DNA of 64,000 nt from Roseovarius salincola. GTDB taxonomy: Bacteria; Pseudomonadota; Alphaproteobacteria; Rhodobacterales; Rhodobacteraceae. Both the position numbers and the translations under genes were made by a program. The stretch is taken from assembly GCF_026891095.1 (NCBI RefSeq), contig NZ_JAPTNL010000004.1:1-64000 (forward strand), written 5' to 3'. A model generated the notes under the pieces. It was not told the DNA's origin and searched no databases. It was given only the letters and a program-made list of their open reading frames with translations. Shown one piece after another: positions 16,101-28,721 of the stretch. Every line of letters starts with the position of its first letter. Within the stretch, counting starts at the first letter, position 1.

Positions 16101-17534
16101 TCAGTTGACAAGGGTCGCCGCCGCGGCCTGTGCCAGCGTCTCGACACCGAACATGTTGATGATCCCCACCACCATCAGCGCAGCGGATACCATCAGGAAT
16201 CCCCATTGCACCGGCGAGCGCGCGGTTTCGAGCGGCTCGCGCTCTTCGCCGAAATACATGTAATAGACGATGCGCAGATAATAGAATGCCCCGATGACCG
16301 AGGCCACCACGCCCGCAACCGCCAGCCATGCCAGCCCGCCATCATAGGCGGCGCGCAGCACGTAGAGCTTACCGAAAAAACCCAGAAGCGGCGGCACGCC
16401 GGCCAGGCTGAACAGCAGGATCATCATCGCCAGCGCCCGGCCCGGATGCGCGCGCGAATACATGTTGAGGCTCTCAATCTCGGTGATCGGCTGCCCGTCA
16501 CGCTCCATCGACAGGATAAAGGCGAATGTGCCGATATTCATCGTGACGTAGATCGCCATGTAGATCAGCATCGCCTGCACGCCAAAGGCATTGCCCGCCG
16601 CCAGACCCATCAGCGCATAGCCCATATGCGCGATCGAGGAATAGGCCATCAGCCGCTTGATGTCGGTCTGCCCGATCGCCGCGATCGCACCGAGGAACAT
16701 GGACAGCAGGCTCAAGACCGCGATCACCTGTTGCCAGTCGCCCACGACGCCGCCAAAGGCGTCATGCACGACGCGCGCCAGAAGCGCCATCGCGGCGACC
16801 TTGGGCGCGGTGGCGAAGAAGGCGGTTATCGGGGTCGGCGATCCCTCGTAGACATCGGGGGTCCACATGTGGAAGGGCACTGCCGACACCTTGAAGGCCA
16901 GCCCCGCAAGAACGAAGACCAGGCCGATCAGCAACCCCACGGGCGCCTGCCCGTCAGCCGCCGCGATGATGCCCGAGAACAGTGTCGTCCCCGCATAGCC
17001 ATAGGTCAGCGAGGCCCCGTAAAGCAGCAAACCCGAGCTGAGCGCGCCAAGCACGAAATACTTGAGCCCGGCCTCGGTCGATTTGGCGCTGTCACGGCGA
17101 AGCGCGGCCACCACGTAAAGCGCCAGCGATTGCAGCTCGAGCCCCATGTAAAGCGCCATCAAATCCCCGGCACTGACCATCAGCATCATGCCAACGGCAG
17201 CCAGCGCGATCAGTACAGGATATTCAAAGCGCAGGATCTTGCGCCGCATCATGTATTCCTGCCCCATCACCATGACGGCGGCGGCGCTCAGCAGGATCGT
17301 GACCTTGGCGAAGCGGGCGAAGGCGTCATCGTTGAACATGCCGTCGAACGCGGTGCGCGTGCCCTGCCCGGTCGTGCCGATCCACAGCGCCATCACCGTG
17401 AACAGCGCCGCCGTCAGCCAAAGCAGCATGCCCGCCATCCGGTCGCGCCCGGTATAGGCCGTGAACAGAAGCGCCGCGATCGCATAGACCGAGATCACGA
17501 TCTCGGGCAGAATGACATTCAGATCAGCCTGCAT
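16101..17534 (-). CDS. nuoN: NADH-quinone oxidoreductase subunit N
   Basis: Antiporter-like proton-pumping subunit (ND2 homologue) in the membrane arm of complex I. It has 477 residues and about 14 hydrophobic segments. The family region [19 protein letters not shown] and the pump-module motif [20 protein letters not shown] are clear, as is the lysine-bearing [20 protein letters not shown]. It is the last nuo gene of the operon, 15 bases after nuoM. Confidence 0.96.
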   Translation of the reverse strand: MQADLNVILPEIVISVYAIAALLFTAYTGRDRMAGMLLWLTAALFTVMALWIGTTGQGTRTAFDGMFNDDAFARFAKVTILLSAAAVMVMGQEYMMRRKILRFEYPVLIALAAVGMMLMVSAGDLMALYMGLELQSLALYVVAALRRDSAKSTEAGLKYFVLGALSSGLLLYGASLTYGYAGTTLFSGIIAAADGQAPVGLLIGLVFVLAGLAFKVSAVPFHMWTPDVYEGSPTPITAFFATAPKVAAMALLARVVHDAFGGVVGDWQQVIAVLSLLSMFLGAIAAIGQTDIKRLMAYSSIAHMGYALMGLAAGNAFGVQAMLIYMAIYVTMNIGTFAFILSMERDGQPITEIESLNMYSRAHPGRALAMMILLFSLAGVPPLLGFFGKLYVLRAAYDGGLAWLAVAGVVASVIGAFYYLRIVYYMYFGEEREPLETARSPVQWGFLMVSAALMVVGIINMFGVETLAQAAAATLVN

Positions 17535-17549
17535 TTCTCAGGGCCTCCG

Positions 17550-19097
17550 TTAATGCTGCGCCGCGGCCAGCTGATTGGCGGAATGCGCCTCAGCCAGGGC
17601 CGTGTCGTAGTTTGAAATCAGGGCTTCGACCGCGGGGCCGGTGATATCGGTCACGAGGCTGGGATAGACGCCCAGCAGAAGGGTCATCACCACCAGCGGC
17701 GCAAAGATCGCGCGCTCGCGCCCGGTCATGTCGGTGATCGACTTGAGGCTTTCCTTGATCAGGTCGCCCAGGACCACCCGGCGATAGAGCCAGAGCGCAT
17801 AGGCCGCGCTCAGGATCACACCCACCGTGGCCACCGCCGCGACCCAGGTGTTGACCTGGAAGACCCCGACCAGCGTCAGGAACTCGCCGATGAAGCCGCT
17901 GGTGCCCGGCAGACCAACATTGGCCATGGTGAACAGCATGAAGATCAGCGCATAGGCCGGCATCCGGTTGACCAGCCCGCCATAGGCGTCGATCTCGCGC
18001 GTGTGCATCCGGTCATAGATCACCCCAACGCAGAGGAACAGCGCCCCCGAGATGAAGCCGTGGCTGATCATCTGGAAGATCGCACCGTCGATCCCCTGCT
18101 GGTTGGCGGCGAAAATCCCCATGGTGACATAACCCATATGCGCCACCGAGGAATAGGCGATCAGCTTCTTCATGTCCTCCTGCGCCAGCGCCACCAGCGA
18201 GGTATAGACGATAGCGATGGCCGACATCCACAGGATCAGCGGCGTCAGCACCTCGGCCCCCACCGGGAACATCGGCAGGCTGAAGCGCAGGAAACCGTAA
18301 CCGCCCATCTTCAGCAGGATCGCCGCCAGCACCACCGATCCGGCGGTCGGCGCCTGAACGTGCGCATCCGGCAGCCAGGTATGCACCGGCCACATCGGCA
18401 TCTTGACCGCGAAACTGGCGAAGAAAGCGATGAACATCAGCGTCTGCATCCCGCCGACAATGTGAATCCCGAGGATGCTGAAGCTTTCCGATCCGAACTG
18501 GTGATTGAGGAGCGTCACGATATCCGTGGTGCCCGCATCCGAGAACATGGCCACCATCGCCACCAGCATCAGCACCGAGCCAAGGAAGGTATAGAGGAAG
18601 AACTTGAAGCTCGCGTAGATCCGCTCTTTGCCGCCCCAGATGCCGATGATCAGGAACATCGGGATGAGACCGGCCTCGAAGAACAGGTAGAACAGCACGA
18701 GGTCCAGCGCCATGAACACGCCCAGCATGAGCGTTTCAAGGACCAGGAAAGCGATCATGTATTCCTTGACCCGCTTGGTCACACCCCAGGACGCGGCGAT
18801 GGTCAGCGGCATGATGAAGGTCGTCAGCATCACGAAGAGCACGCTGATCCCGTCCACGCCCATCTTGTATTTCAAGCCCAGAAGCCACTGGCGCTCCTCG
18901 ACGAACTGAAAGCCCGTGTCGTTGGGATCAAAGCCCACGAGGATGAAGATCGAGACGACGAAGGTCAGCGAGGTCGCGATCAGCGCCACCCACTTGGCGC
19001 TGCGCTGCGCCGCCGCATCCTCGCCGCGCAGGAAGATCGCCAGGATCGCCGCCGCGATCGCGGGGATGAACGTGGTGATGGAAAGCAGGTTATCCAT
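17550..19097 (-). CDS. nuoM: NADH-quinone oxidoreductase subunit M
   Basis: Antiporter-like proton-pumping subunit (ND4 homologue) of complex I, 515 residues. Conserved parts are [19 protein letters not shown] followed by LLKMGGYGF, the glutamate-bearing segment near residue 135 ([13 protein letters not shown]), and [20 protein letters not shown]. The start codon overlaps the nuoL stop by one base (TAATG), indicating coupled translation. A long open frame on the opposite strand is a codon-usage shadow. Confidence 0.96.
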   Translation of the reverse strand: MDNLLSITTFIPAIAAAILAIFLRGEDAAAQRSAKWVALIATSLTFVVSIFILVGFDPNDTGFQFVEERQWLLGLKYKMGVDGISVLFVMLTTFIMPLTIAASWGVTKRVKEYMIAFLVLETLMLGVFMALDLVLFYLFFEAGLIPMFLIIGIWGGKERIYASFKFFLYTFLGSVLMLVAMVAMFSDAGTTDIVTLLNHQFGSESFSILGIHIVGGMQTLMFIAFFASFAVKMPMWPVHTWLPDAHVQAPTAGSVVLAAILLKMGGYGFLRFSLPMFPVGAEVLTPLILWMSAIAIVYTSLVALAQEDMKKLIAYSSVAHMGYVTMGIFAANQQGIDGAIFQMISHGFISGALFLCVGVIYDRMHTREIDAYGGLVNRMPAYALIFMLFTMANVGLPGTSGFIGEFLTLVGVFQVNTWVAAVATVGVILSAAYALWLYRRVVLGDLIKESLKSITDMTGRERAIFAPLVVMTLLLGVYPSLVTDITGPAVEALISNYDTALAEAHSANQLAAAQH

Positions 19098-21178
19098 TAT
19101 TCAGCCCCCCCGATGAAGGTCATCCATGTCACGAGGACCGCGATCCCGATCACCATCGCAAAGGCATAGGTGAAGATGTAGCCCGATTGCGCCCGCCCCG
19201 CGAGCCGTGTGAAGAAGGGCACGATCCCCATCGCCACGCCGTTGATCGACCCGTCGATCACATCGCCGTCGCCGCGCCGCCAAAGCAGCCTGCCCAGCGA
19301 TTTGGCGGGCTGCACGATGAGGAAGTCGTAGATCTCGTCGAAATACCACTTGTTGAGCAGGAAAAGGTAAAGCGGCCGCTGGTTCTCGGCCAGGCGTCGC
19401 GGCATGGCCGGATCCCAGACATAGAACCACAGCGCGACGACCAGACCGATCAGCATGGCCACGAAGGGGCTGACCTTGACCCATGCGGGCACGTCATGCG
19501 CCGCGTCAAGAACGGTGTTCTCGGGACCGACATGGATGGCGCCTTCACCCGGCTGACCGGAAAAGACATAGTGATGATAGTCCGCTGATGAGGCCCCGTC
19601 ACTCTCGCCGCCCTCTGCGGCCTCGCCATGTTCCGACGCCTCGGCATAGGGCACGCCGAAGAACTTCGCGACCTGGTCGGTATGGCCGAAAAAGCTGCTA
19701 TACCACAGCATCCCCGAGAAAACCGCCCCGAGCGCCAGCACCCCGAGCGGCACCAGCATGACAGTCGGACTTTCATGCGCGTGCTCATGGGTGTGCTTGT
19801 CGCCGCGTGGCTTGCCCCAGAAAGTCATGAACATCAGCCGCCAGCTGTAGAAACTGGTAAACAGCGCCGCGACCACCAGCATCCAGAAGGCATAGCCCCC
19901 CATTGAGCCGGCATAGGCCACCTCGATCACCGCGTCCTTGCTGAGGAACCCGGCAAAACCGATATGGGTCAGCGGAATGCCAACGCCGGTGATCGCCAGC
20001 GTGCCGATCAGCATCGCCCAGAACGTATAGGGCAGCTTCTTGCGCAGGCCGCCATAGTTGCGCATGTCCTGCTCGTGATGCATCCCGTGGATGACCGAGC
20101 CTGCCCCCAGGAACAGCATCGCCTTGAAGAAGGCATGGGTCAGCAGGTGGAACATCGCCACGCTGTAGACACCCAGACCCGCGGCCACGAACATGTAGCC
20201 AAGCTGCGAACAGGTCGAATAGGCGATCACGCGCTTGATATCGTTCTGCACCAGGCCCACGGTCGCCGCGAAGAACGCGGTTGATGCGCCGATGAAGGTG
20301 ACGAAGGCCATCGCCTCGGGGGCGTATTCCATGATCGGCGACATCCGGCAGACCAGGAAAACACCCGCCGTCACCATCGTCGCGGCGTGGATCAGCGCCG
20401 ACACCGGGGTCGGGCCTTCCATCGCGTCGGGCAGCCATGTGTGCAGGAAGAGTTGCGCCGATTTGCCCATGGCCCCGACGAACAGAAGGAATGCGATCAG
20501 GTTGGCCGCGTTCCATTCGGTCCACAGGAAGGTCAGTTGCGTTTCGGCCAGTTCCGGCCCGGCGGCGAAGATATCCTCGAAGCGGATCGAATCGGTCAGG
20601 AAATAGATCGCCATGATGCCAAGCGCGAAGCCGAAATCGCCGACCCGGTTCACCACGAAGGCCTTGATCGACGCCGCATTGGCGCTTGGCTTGCGGAAGT
20701 AAAAGCCGATCAGCAGATACGAGGCGAGGCCCACGCCCTCCCAGCCAAAGAACATCTGCGCCAGGTTGTCCGCGGTGACCAGCATCAGCATGGCGAAGGT
20801 GAAGAAGGACAGATACGCGAAGAAACGCGGGCGATAGCTTTCGTTTTCGCTGAAATTCTCGTCATGGGCCATGTAACCCATCGAATAGAGATGCACGAGC
20901 GCCGACACCGTCGTCACCACGATCAGCATGATCGCCGTCAGACGATCGAGCCGGATCGACCACTCGCTGCTCAGCGTGCCCGACTGGATCCAGTCGAGAA
21001 TATGGATGATATGCGTCTCGCCGTCATGACCCAGGAACACGACCCAGGACAGGATGCAGGACAGGAACAGAAGGCCCGTGGTCAGCCATTGCGCGCCCAT
21101 GTCCCCGATGACGCGCCAGCCGAAGCCCGCGATGATCGCCCCGATGAGAGGCGCGAAGAGGATCGTTTGCTCAATCAT
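19097..21178 (-). CDS. nuoL: NADH-quinone oxidoreductase subunit L
   Basis: The distal antiporter-like subunit (ND5 homologue), 693 residues. The N-terminal Proton_antipo_N and M domains contain [17 protein letters not shown], the pump motif [20 protein letters not shown] and [20 protein letters not shown]. The C-terminal part, from about residue 480, includes a His/Glu/Asp-rich loop ([20 protein letters not shown]). It ends with the lateral-helix region and a final membrane anchor. Five bases separate it from nuoK. Confidence 0.96.
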   Translation of the reverse strand: MIEQTILFAPLIGAIIAGFGWRVIGDMGAQWLTTGLLFLSCILSWVVFLGHDGETHIIHILDWIQSGTLSSEWSIRLDRLTAIMLIVVTTVSALVHLYSMGYMAHDENFSENESYRPRFFAYLSFFTFAMLMLVTADNLAQMFFGWEGVGLASYLLIGFYFRKPSANAASIKAFVVNRVGDFGFALGIMAIYFLTDSIRFEDIFAAGPELAETQLTFLWTEWNAANLIAFLLFVGAMGKSAQLFLHTWLPDAMEGPTPVSALIHAATMVTAGVFLVCRMSPIMEYAPEAMAFVTFIGASTAFFAATVGLVQNDIKRVIAYSTCSQLGYMFVAAGLGVYSVAMFHLLTHAFFKAMLFLGAGSVIHGMHHEQDMRNYGGLRKKLPYTFWAMLIGTLAITGVGIPLTHIGFAGFLSKDAVIEVAYAGSMGGYAFWMLVVAALFTSFYSWRLMFMTFWGKPRGDKHTHEHAHESPTVMLVPLGVLALGAVFSGMLWYSSFFGHTDQVAKFFGVPYAEASEHGEAAEGGESDGASSADYHHYVFSGQPGEGAIHVGPENTVLDAAHDVPAWVKVSPFVAMLIGLVVALWFYVWDPAMPRRLAENQRPLYLFLLNKWYFDEIYDFLIVQPAKSLGRLLWRRGDGDVIDGSINGVAMGIVPFFTRLAGRAQSGYIFTYAFAMVIGIAVLVTWMTFIGGAE

Positions 21179-21182
21179 CGGA

Positions 21183-21488
21183 TCAGCCTTTCATCACGTT
21201 GACATCTTCCACGGCAATTGTGCCGCGATTGCGGAAGAAGCAGACGAGGATGGCCAGCCCGATCGCCGCCTCGGCCGCCGCGACCGTCAGCACGAAGAGG
21301 GTAAAGACCTGCCCCACCAGATCGCCCAGATGGGCGGAAAAGGCCACGAGGTTGATATTGACCGACAGCAGCATCAGTTCGATCGACATCAAGAGGATGA
21401 TGACGTTCTTCCGGTTGAGGAAGAGGCCGAAGATCCCGATGACGAACAGCGCCGCCGCGACCGTCAGGTAATGTTCAAGTCCAATCAT
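21183..21488 (-). CDS. nuoK: NADH-quinone oxidoreductase subunit K
   Basis: Small ND4L homologue of the complex I membrane arm, 101 residues and three membrane helices, as expected. The conserved glutamates in [14 protein letters not shown] and [12 protein letters not shown] are present. GGAGG precedes the ATG. A 99-base spacer separates it from nuoJ, the second largest gap inside the operon; nothing recognisable is in that spacer. Confidence 0.96.
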   Translation of the reverse strand: MIGLEHYLTVAAALFVIGIFGLFLNRKNVIILLMSIELMLLSVNINLVAFSAHLGDLVGQVFTLFVLTVAAAEAAIGLAILVCFFRNRGTIAVEDVNVMKG

Positions 21489-21587
21489 TCGTGTCCCTCC
21501 GGGCCGCGCCCGTCCGTCTTTGTCTTTGCGTTGGTTCGCGCCTTTGCTTGCGGCCCGAACCGGTCGTCCTGTCCGGCGTGCCCGCGC

Positions 21588-22196
21588 CTAGAGGCCCTGC
21601 CCCGGCTTCACGTCCTTCAGTTCCATCGCCTTGGCCGGATCGCGATACATCTGCGCCAGAACGTCCTGGCGCTTGATGTCGGTGCGGTGGCGCAAGGTCA
21701 GCACGATCGCCCCGATCATTGCGACCAGCAGGATCAGGCCCGAGGTCTGGAACAGAAGGAAATACTTGTCATAGATCAGCAGGCCCAGGGCGGCGGTGTT
21801 CTCGACCCCCTCGGGCGTCACCGCCGCGCGCGCTGCCTCGGCACCCTCGGCCATCTGCCAGCTGCCATAGGCCAGGCCGAACTGCATCAGCAGGATCACC
21901 CCGATCAGCAGCGCCAGCGGCATGTATTTCGCCATCTCCGCCTTCAACTCGGCGAAATCCACATCCAGCATCATCACCACGAACAGGAACAGCACCGCGA
22001 CCGCGCCGACATAGACGATGATCAGAAGCATCGCCACGAACTCGGCCCCCAGCAGAACGAAAAACCCCGCCGCGCTGATGAAGGCCAGGATAAGCCAGAG
22101 CACCGAATGCACCGGGTTTCGGCTGATCACGGTGAACAACCCTCCCACCAGCGCCGATACCGCGAAAAGATAGAATGACAGCACCGCGATGCTCAT
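21588..22196 (-). CDS. nuoJ: NADH-quinone oxidoreductase subunit J
   Basis: ND6 homologue of the membrane arm, 202 residues with five hydrophobic segments. Typical features are [35 protein letters not shown] and [12 protein letters not shown]. The C-terminal extension after about residue 160 is hydrophilic. Its ATG overlaps the stop of the preceding carboxymuconolactone decarboxylase-family gene by four bases (ATGA). Confidence 0.95.
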   Translation of the reverse strand: MSIAVLSFYLFAVSALVGGLFTVISRNPVHSVLWLILAFISAAGFFVLLGAEFVAMLLIIVYVGAVAVLFLFVVMMLDVDFAELKAEMAKYMPLALLIGVILLMQFGLAYGSWQMAEGAEAARAAVTPEGVENTAALGLLIYDKYFLLFQTSGLILLVAMIGAIVLTLRHRTDIKRQDVLAQMYRDPAKAMELKDVKPGQGL

Positions 22197-22606
22197 GTCT
22201 CGTTATCCTTTTCCTCGTTCTCGTCCAGAACCTCGCGGGCAAAATCCATCGCCCGGTTCATCGACGGGATGCCGGCAAAGACCGCCATCTGGGCGATCGT
22301 CTCGGCGATTTCGTCCGCGGTGGCGCCCGCAGCCAGAGCGTGGCGCACGGTCATGCGGATCTGCGTGTCGTTCTGCGCGCCCAGCATCGTCAGCCCCGCC
22401 AGCGTCAGCAAAAGCCGCGTTTTCGCGTCCAGCCCGTCACTGCTGATGCCCTTGCCGAACGTCACCTCCATAAGCTCCTTGGGCATCGTCGGCCAGAGCT
22501 TCTCCATCCCCTTGGGCGTGAAGGACTCGAGCGCGGGATTCATGGCTTTCGCCATCTCCTGCGCCTGCGCCATCATCGCTTCGAAGGGATTCTTGGGATC
22601 ACTCAT
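22193..22606 (-). CDS. Carboxymuconolactone decarboxylase-family protein inside the nuo operon
   Basis: A 137-residue soluble protein with one CMD/AhpD-like helical domain ([51 protein letters not shown]). The redox CxxC of AhpD is absent, so it is not a classical peroxidase reductant. It overlaps both nuoI (4 bases, ATGA) and nuoJ (4 bases, ATGA), so its synthesis is tied to complex I. The start at 22606 ([18 protein letters not shown]) is fixed by this overlap. Its role is unknown; possibilities are assembly, quinone-related chemistry or oxidative protection. Confidence 0.8.
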   Translation of the reverse strand: MSDPKNPFEAMMAQAQEMAKAMNPALESFTPKGMEKLWPTMPKELMEVTFGKGISSDGLDAKTRLLLTLAGLTMLGAQNDTQIRMTVRHALAAGATADEIAETIAQMAVFAGIPSMNRAMDFAREVLDENEEKDNET

Positions 22607-23097
22607 CTGTAAGGCGCGTCCAGTTCGAGGTTGCGGGCGATCTCGGCTTCCCAGCGGTCGCCGTTGTCCAGCAGCTTCTGCTTGTCGTAAAACAGCTCTT
22701 CCCGGGTCTCGGTGGCGAATTCGAAATTCGGCCCCTCGACGATGGCATCCACCGGGCAGGCCTCCTGGCAAAAGCCGCAATAGATGCATTTCGTCATATC
22801 GATGTCATACCGCGTGGTGCGCCGGCTGCCATCGTCACGCGGCTCGGCGTCGATGGTGATCGCCTGCGCCGGGCAGATCGCCTCGCACAGCTTGCAGGCG
22901 ATGCAGCGCTCCTCGCCGTTGGGATAACGGCGCAAGGCATGCTCGCCGCGAAACCGCGGGCTGAGCGGGCCTTTTTCATGCGGATAGTTCAGCGTCGCCT
23001 TGGGCGCGAAAAAATATTTCAGGCCCAGCCGGAAACCGTTGAAGAAATCCTTGAGCAGGAAATAGCCCGCCGCGCGTCCGTAATCTATGTTCGCCAT
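22603..23097 (-). CDS. nuoI: NADH-quinone oxidoreductase subunit I
   Basis: Peripheral-arm subunit carrying clusters N6a and N6b. Two complete 4Fe-4S motifs are seen: Cys65, 68, 71 and 75 ([11 protein letters not shown]) and Cys104, 107, 110 and 114 ([11 protein letters not shown]). Each motif is followed by a Pro that leads to the other cluster. Length is 164 residues, typical of alphaproteobacteria. The N-terminal amphipathic helix region lies on the membrane next to NuoH. Three bases follow the nuoH stop. Confidence 0.96.
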   Translation of the reverse strand: MANIDYGRAAGYFLLKDFFNGFRLGLKYFFAPKATLNYPHEKGPLSPRFRGEHALRRYPNGEERCIACKLCEAICPAQAITIDAEPRDDGSRRTTRYDIDMTKCIYCGFCQEACPVDAIVEGPNFEFATETREELFYDKQKLLDNGDRWEAEIARNLELDAPYR

Positions 23098-23100
23098 GGC

Positions 23101-24138
23101 TCAGCCTCCAATCGCCCAGCGGGCCCACATGCCGCCAAGCACTTCGAATTTTGCAAGAAACGCCACGATCACCACCCATCCCAGCGACAGCGGCAGGAAC
23201 ACCTTCCAGCCGATCCGCATGAGCTGATCATAGCGGTAACGCGGGGTGATCGCCTTGACCATCGCGAAGATGAAGAAGAAGAACGCCATCTTTCCGATCA
23301 TCCACAGCGCGCCATCCGGCAGGCCCGGAATGGGCGACAGCCAGCCGCCGAAGAACAACAGCGACGTCAGCGCGCACATCAGGAAGATCGCGATATATTC
23401 CCCCGCCATGAACAACAGGAAGGGCGTTGCCGAATATTCCACCTGATAGCCCGCGACCAGTTCGGACTCCGCCTCGGGCAGGTCAAAGGGCGGCCGGTTG
23501 GTCTCGGCCAGCGCCGAGATGAAGAACAGGAACACCATCGGCAGATGCGGTAGCCAGTACCAGCCGAAAAAGCCGTATGCCGTGTCCTGCGCCGCGACGA
23601 TCGAACCGAAATTCATCGACCCGGTCGAAATGATCACCCCGATGATGATCAACCCGATACTGACTTCGTAGGAAATCATCTGCGCCGCCGAGCGCAGCGA
23701 GCCAAGGAACGGGTATTTCGAGTTCGACGCCCAACCGCCCATGATCACGCCGTAAACCTCCAGCGAGGACACCGCGAAAACGAACAGGATGGCGACATTG
23801 ATGTCGCTCAGAACCCAACCCTCGTTGAACGGGATCACCGCCCAGGCCAGGATCGCCAGCACGAAACTGGTCATCGGCGCCAGCATGAACACCGCCTTGT
23901 CGGCGCCCGCCGGAACGACCACCTCCTTGACCACGTATTTCAACGCGTCCGCAACCGATTGCAGGATCCCGAAGACACCCACCACGTTCGGCCCCCGGCG
24001 CATCTGGACGGCGGCCCAGATCTTGCGGTCCCCGTAAACCAGGAACAACAGCGAGATCATCACGAAACCCACCACGGCAAGACATTGCGCCACGATGATC
24101 ACCGCGATCCCGAACGGGGTTGTAAAGAAGTCAGCCAT
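23101..24138 (-). CDS. nuoH: NADH-quinone oxidoreductase subunit H
   Basis: ND1 homologue forming the base of the quinone chamber, 345 residues with eight main hydrophobic segments. The hallmark acidic loop [20 protein letters not shown] is intact, as are ERKIWAA-like [18 protein letters not shown] and [13 protein letters not shown]. It follows a small lipoprotein gene by seven bases. Confidence 0.96.
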   Translation of the reverse strand: MADFFTTPFGIAVIIVAQCLAVVGFVMISLLFLVYGDRKIWAAVQMRRGPNVVGVFGILQSVADALKYVVKEVVVPAGADKAVFMLAPMTSFVLAILAWAVIPFNEGWVLSDINVAILFVFAVSSLEVYGVIMGGWASNSKYPFLGSLRSAAQMISYEVSIGLIIIGVIISTGSMNFGSIVAAQDTAYGFFGWYWLPHLPMVFLFFISALAETNRPPFDLPEAESELVAGYQVEYSATPFLLFMAGEYIAIFLMCALTSLLFFGGWLSPIPGLPDGALWMIGKMAFFFFIFAMVKAITPRYRYDQLMRIGWKVFLPLSLGWVVIVAFLAKFEVLGGMWARWAIGG

Positions 24139-24145
24139 CAGGTCC

Positions 24146-24547
24146 TCACACCATCGGTATTCCGTTTTCCGCGCAATCGGCGGCGACGACTTCCGCGTCC
24201 ATCGTCTTCAATCCCCGGGGCAGCGCAGACGAGATCGTATAAACCGCATCGCCGTGCCAGATACCACCCGCTTCATCGATATTCGTGCGCAAATGCCGGG
24301 CAAATCCATAACCCCGGATCAGCGTGTACTGCGCCGCGGCGCAATCTGCATAGCGGCTCACATCCCCGCGATCGCGCGCGCCGGTCATGGTCACCTTGAA
24401 ACTGACCAGATCGTCGCCCAGCAGACGGGTCTCGACGCCCCGGTAATCGGGGCTGAAATCCACGCGCGACGCATCCACCGTCTCGCATCCCGAGACGGCC
24501 CCGGCGCATAGCAGCCAGAACGCGGATATGAGCGCCGCGCGCGCCAT
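24146..24547 (-). CDS. Putative lipoprotein between nuoG and nuoH
   Basis: A 133-residue predicted lipoprotein of unknown function. The N-terminus has a hydrophobic stretch ending in the lipobox AVSGC (about residues 17-21), followed by [10 protein letters not shown]. Two further cysteines (in YADCAAAQY and AADCAENG) could form a disulfide in the periplasm. The ATG overlaps the nuoG stop by one base (TGATG). Its middle ([20 protein letters not shown]) loosely resembles the 27086-27415 lipoprotein. It is probably an accessory gene like the URFs of the Paracoccus nqo operon. Confidence 0.7.
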   Translation of the reverse strand: MARAALISAFWLLCAGAVSGCETVDASRVDFSPDYRGVETRLLGDDLVSFKVTMTGARDRGDVSRYADCAAAQYTLIRGYGFARHLRTNIDEAGGIWHGDAVYTISSALPRGLKTMDAEVVAADCAENGIPMV

Positions 24548-26535
24548 CACTCGGCAGCCACCGGCGCCTGGTGGCGGGCCTTGGCATTGGCGCTCAGCTC
24601 GGCCATCAGTTCACTGGCGCGGGCAATCGGGTTGGTCAGATAGAAATCCCGGATGACAGGGCGGAAATCGGCCTTGCCCAGCTTGCCCTTGGGCAGCGGC
24701 TGCCATTCATTTTCCACGACCTGATCGACCTTCGCCAGATGCGGCACCTCGGCCACCAGCCCCTTGCGCAGCTGGATCAGCGAATCATAGGGCAGCGCCT
24801 GCCCCATCTCGCCCGAGAGCGCGCGCAGGATCGCCCAGTTCTCCTTGGCCTCGCCCGGCGGGAAACTGGCGCGCAACGCCAGTTGCGGGCGACCCTCGGT
24901 ATTGACGAACAGGCCCTGTTCCTCGGGATAGGCGGCGCCAGGCAGGATCACATCGGCCCGATGCGCCCCGCGGTCACCATGGCTCCCCTGATAGATGACA
25001 AAGGGACCATCCTGAATGTCGATCTCGTCGGCCCCGAGGTTGTAGATCACGTCCGCCCCGTCGATGGCGGCCTCCATGCCGCCCTCGGTCGTGCAGCCGG
25101 CATCCATCGCACCGACCCGCCCGGCGGCGCTGTGCAGCACCAGAACCCGGCCCGAAATCGCCTGTGCGGCGGCCAGAACGGCCGCGCCATCGGCCTCGTT
25201 CAGGGCACCCTGCCCGACGATCACGATGGCATCCTCGCCCGCCTTGACCTTCGAGAGCGCGTCGCGCCCGGTCCCTGCATGGCTGTGCTCATAGGTCAGG
25301 TCAGCCGCCTGACCGATCAGCGTGACATTCGCACCGTTGATCCAGGCCTTGCGAATACGCGCGTTCAGCACCGGGGCCTCGATCGCCGGATTGGTGCCGA
25401 TCAGAACGAATTCCTTTGCAGTATCAAGCTCTTCGATGGCGACATTGCCCACGTAACCCGAACGGTTGCCCGCCGGAAGGCGCGCGCCATCGGTGCGGCA
25501 TTCCACGTTGCCGCCCTGCCCCTCGACTAGTTGCTTGAGGGCAAAGGCCGCCTCGACCGGGGCCAGATCGCCCACCAGACCGGCCAGCTTGTCCGCGCCC
25601 TTGATCTTCTGCGCCGCCTTTTCCAGCGCCTCGCCCCATGTGGCGGCGCGCAGCTTGCCGTTCTCGCGGATATAGGGGCGGTCAAGCCGCTGGCGGCGCA
25701 GCCCGTCCCAGACAAAGCGCGTCTTGTCGGAAATCCATTCCTCGTTCACGCCGTCATGGTTGCGCGGCAGGATGCGCATGACTTCGCGCCCCTTGGTGTC
25801 CACCCGGATGCTGGAACCAAGCGCGTCCATCACGTCGATGGTCTCGGTCTTGCTCAGCTCCCAGGGCCGTGCCGTGAAGGCATAGGGTTTCGAGACCAGC
25901 GCCCCCACCGGACAGAGGTCGATGATGTTGCCCTGCAGATTGCTGTCCAGCGTCTCGCCCAGATACGAGGTGATCTCGGCATCCTCGCCCCGGCCGGTCT
26001 GCCCCATCTGGGCGATCCCGGCCACCTCGGTGGTGAAACGCACGCAGCGCGTGCAGGAAATGCAGCGCGTCATATGGGTTTCGACCAGCGGGCCGAGGTC
26101 CAGATCATCCACCGCGCGCTTGGGCTCGCGATAGCGGCTGAAATCCACGCCATAGGCCATCGCCTGATCCTGCAGGTCGCATTCGCCGCCCTGATCGCAG
26201 ATCGGGCAATCCAGCGGATGGTTGATCAACAGGAATTCCATCACCCCCTCGCGGGCCTTCTTGACCATGGGCGAGTTGGTCTTGACCACCGGCGGCTGGC
26301 CTTCCGGGCCGGGGCGCAGGTCGCGCACCTGCATTGCGCAGGAGGCAGCGGGCTTGGGCGGCCCGCCGACCACTTCGACCAGGCACATGCGGCAATTGCC
26401 CGCGATCGACAGGCGCTCGTGATAGCAGAAGCGCGGGATCTCGATGCCGGCCTGCTCACAGGCCTGGATCAGCGTCATCGCGCCTTCCGCTTCCACTTCC
26501 TGATCGTCGATGATGATCTTGCGCAGGTCAGACAT
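24547..26535 (-). CDS. nuoG: NADH-quinone oxidoreductase subunit G
   Basis: Largest peripheral subunit, 662 residues. The N-terminal 2Fe-2S domain has Cys37, Cys48, Cys51 and the later Cys in AASCAMQV. It is followed by the His-Cys site [19 protein letters not shown] and the 4Fe-4S motif [10 protein letters not shown] with the distant Cys in DLCPVGAL. The rest is a shortened molybdopterin-oxidoreductase-like domain without the extra N7 cluster motif, which is normal for alphaproteobacteria. The ATG follows the DUF5333 gene closely. Confidence 0.95.
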   Translation of the reverse strand: MSDLRKIIIDDQEVEAEGAMTLIQACEQAGIEIPRFCYHERLSIAGNCRMCLVEVVGGPPKPAASCAMQVRDLRPGPEGQPPVVKTNSPMVKKAREGVMEFLLINHPLDCPICDQGGECDLQDQAMAYGVDFSRYREPKRAVDDLDLGPLVETHMTRCISCTRCVRFTTEVAGIAQMGQTGRGEDAEITSYLGETLDSNLQGNIIDLCPVGALVSKPYAFTARPWELSKTETIDVMDALGSSIRVDTKGREVMRILPRNHDGVNEEWISDKTRFVWDGLRRQRLDRPYIRENGKLRAATWGEALEKAAQKIKGADKLAGLVGDLAPVEAAFALKQLVEGQGGNVECRTDGARLPAGNRSGYVGNVAIEELDTAKEFVLIGTNPAIEAPVLNARIRKAWINGANVTLIGQAADLTYEHSHAGTGRDALSKVKAGEDAIVIVGQGALNEADGAAVLAAAQAISGRVLVLHSAAGRVGAMDAGCTTEGGMEAAIDGADVIYNLGADEIDIQDGPFVIYQGSHGDRGAHRADVILPGAAYPEEQGLFVNTEGRPQLALRASFPPGEAKENWAILRALSGEMGQALPYDSLIQLRKGLVAEVPHLAKVDQVVENEWQPLPKGKLGKADFRPVIRDFYLTNPIARASELMAELSANAKARHQAPVAAE

Positions 26536-26541
26536 GGTTTC

Positions 26542-26958
26542 TCACTTCGCTCTCAGCAGCAGGCCGATCTGGCTCTGCTTTTGTATTTCGGCGCGACCAA
26601 GGTCACAGAGGCTGGCCGGGTCGTAATTGCTGGCGCCGCGCGCCTTGAAATATTCGTTGCGCTTCTCGCGCATCCGCGCCTTTTCGATGTCGTCATTGAT
26701 ATACGCGTCGATCTCGGCTTCGCTGTAGCCCCGCTCGACCGCCATCTCCTTGAGCGAACTGACATAGGAACGCGCGGTAAAGAACCTGGCCGAGATATCG
26801 CCACAGGCGCGGCGGATCTTGTCGGCCACGGCGACCGTCAACAATCCGGCATTGATATCCGCCTCTCCGGGCAAACCCGTCTGCTGGGTCGAAGCCTGCC
26901 CCATGGCGGCGGTGGCGCTCATGGCGGCGATCAGGACATATGGTTTGAGGTTGATCAT
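26542..26958 (-). CDS. DUF5333-like exported protein in the nuo operon
   Basis: A 138-residue protein with a cleavable-looking signal peptide (about residues 1-22, ending AAMGQA) and a mature helical domain containing two cysteines (KIRRACGDIS and ASLCDLGRAEI). It resembles the DUF5333 family that is restricted to Rhodobacterales. AAAGGAG lies seven bases before the ATG at 26958; the longer open frame upstream is not supported. It sits directly before nuoG. The function is unknown, presumably a periplasmic factor for complex I or its assembly. Confidence 0.72.
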   Translation of the reverse strand: MINLKPYVLIAAMSATAAMGQASTQQTGLPGEADINAGLLTVAVADKIRRACGDISARFFTARSYVSSLKEMAVERGYSEAEIDAYINDDIEKARMREKRNEYFKARGASNYDPASLCDLGRAEIQKQSQIGLLLRAK

Positions 26959-27005
26959 GCGGTGTCTCCTTTCGTTAGCAGGGCAGGACGCACTGATTGC
27001 GCCGC

Positions 27006-27026
27006 CCCATCTGCACCGCAGATGGG
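27006..27026 (-). promoter_or_regulatory. Intra-operon hairpin between the 27086 lipoprotein gene and the DUF5333 gene
   Basis: CCCATCTGC (27006-27014) and GCAGATGGG (27018-27026) pair perfectly with a 3-base loop. It lies in a 127-base spacer, the longest inside the nuo operon. No T-run follows on the minus strand, so it is more likely an RNA-processing, stabilising or partial attenuation site than a full terminator. Confidence 0.5.
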
Positions 27027-27085
27027 TGTGAAGCCGCGCGCTATGCAATAACACGCGAGCCATCCCCCCGATATGAAAGCGGTCT

Positions 27086-27415
27086 TCACCATATGACGCA
27101 GCGTCCCGCCACCACCAGATTGCCGTTCGCCAGCTGCAAACGCCCGTCTTCGGCATCCGGGCTCTGGCTCCATTCGATGCCGGACGTGCCGAAATTCGTC
27201 AGGCAATAGCGAGTCGCCTCATAGCGCCCGGCCTCGCGCGCGCCGGTCAGACCCTGATCGGTGCGCCGCACGGTCACGACGAAGTCCTGCCTGTCATCGG
27301 ACGCCTTGGTCGCCTTGGTCGGGTAATAGTTCCCGTTGAAATAGACCCGCTTGGCGCGATCGCCGCAGGCCGCCAGTGCCACGCACGCCGTCAGGATCAG
27401 GATAAGTCCGCGCAT
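27086..27415 (-). CDS. Putative small lipoprotein between nuoF and the DUF5333 gene
   Basis: A 109-residue predicted lipoprotein: the signal MRGLILILTACVALAAC ends in a lipobox with Cys17. Two more cysteines in the mature part (RYCLTNFG, AGRCVIW) could pair. The mature sequence contains DFVVTVRRTDQGLTGAREAG. This loosely resembles the middle of the 24146-24547 lipoprotein, so the two may be distant paralogues. It starts four bases after the nuoF stop. Function unknown. Confidence 0.68.
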   Translation of the reverse strand: MRGLILILTACVALAACGDRAKRVYFNGNYYPTKATKASDDRQDFVVTVRRTDQGLTGAREAGRYEATRYCLTNFGTSGIEWSQSPDAEDGRLQLANGNLVVAGRCVIW

Positions 27416-27419
27416 CTGC

Positions 27420-28715
<1,296 letters not shown>

Positions 28716-28721
28716 CCGATA

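Noticed and set aside
18003-19169. Open frame of about 388 codons antisense to nuoM
   Set aside because: His/Arg/Gln-rich translation typical of the antisense of hydrophobic genes; nuoM is well supported.
24547-26535. Possible truncation of NuoG because it is shorter than the E. coli protein
   Set aside because: About 660-690 residues without the N7 cluster motif is normal for alphaproteobacterial NuoG, and all other cluster ligands are present.
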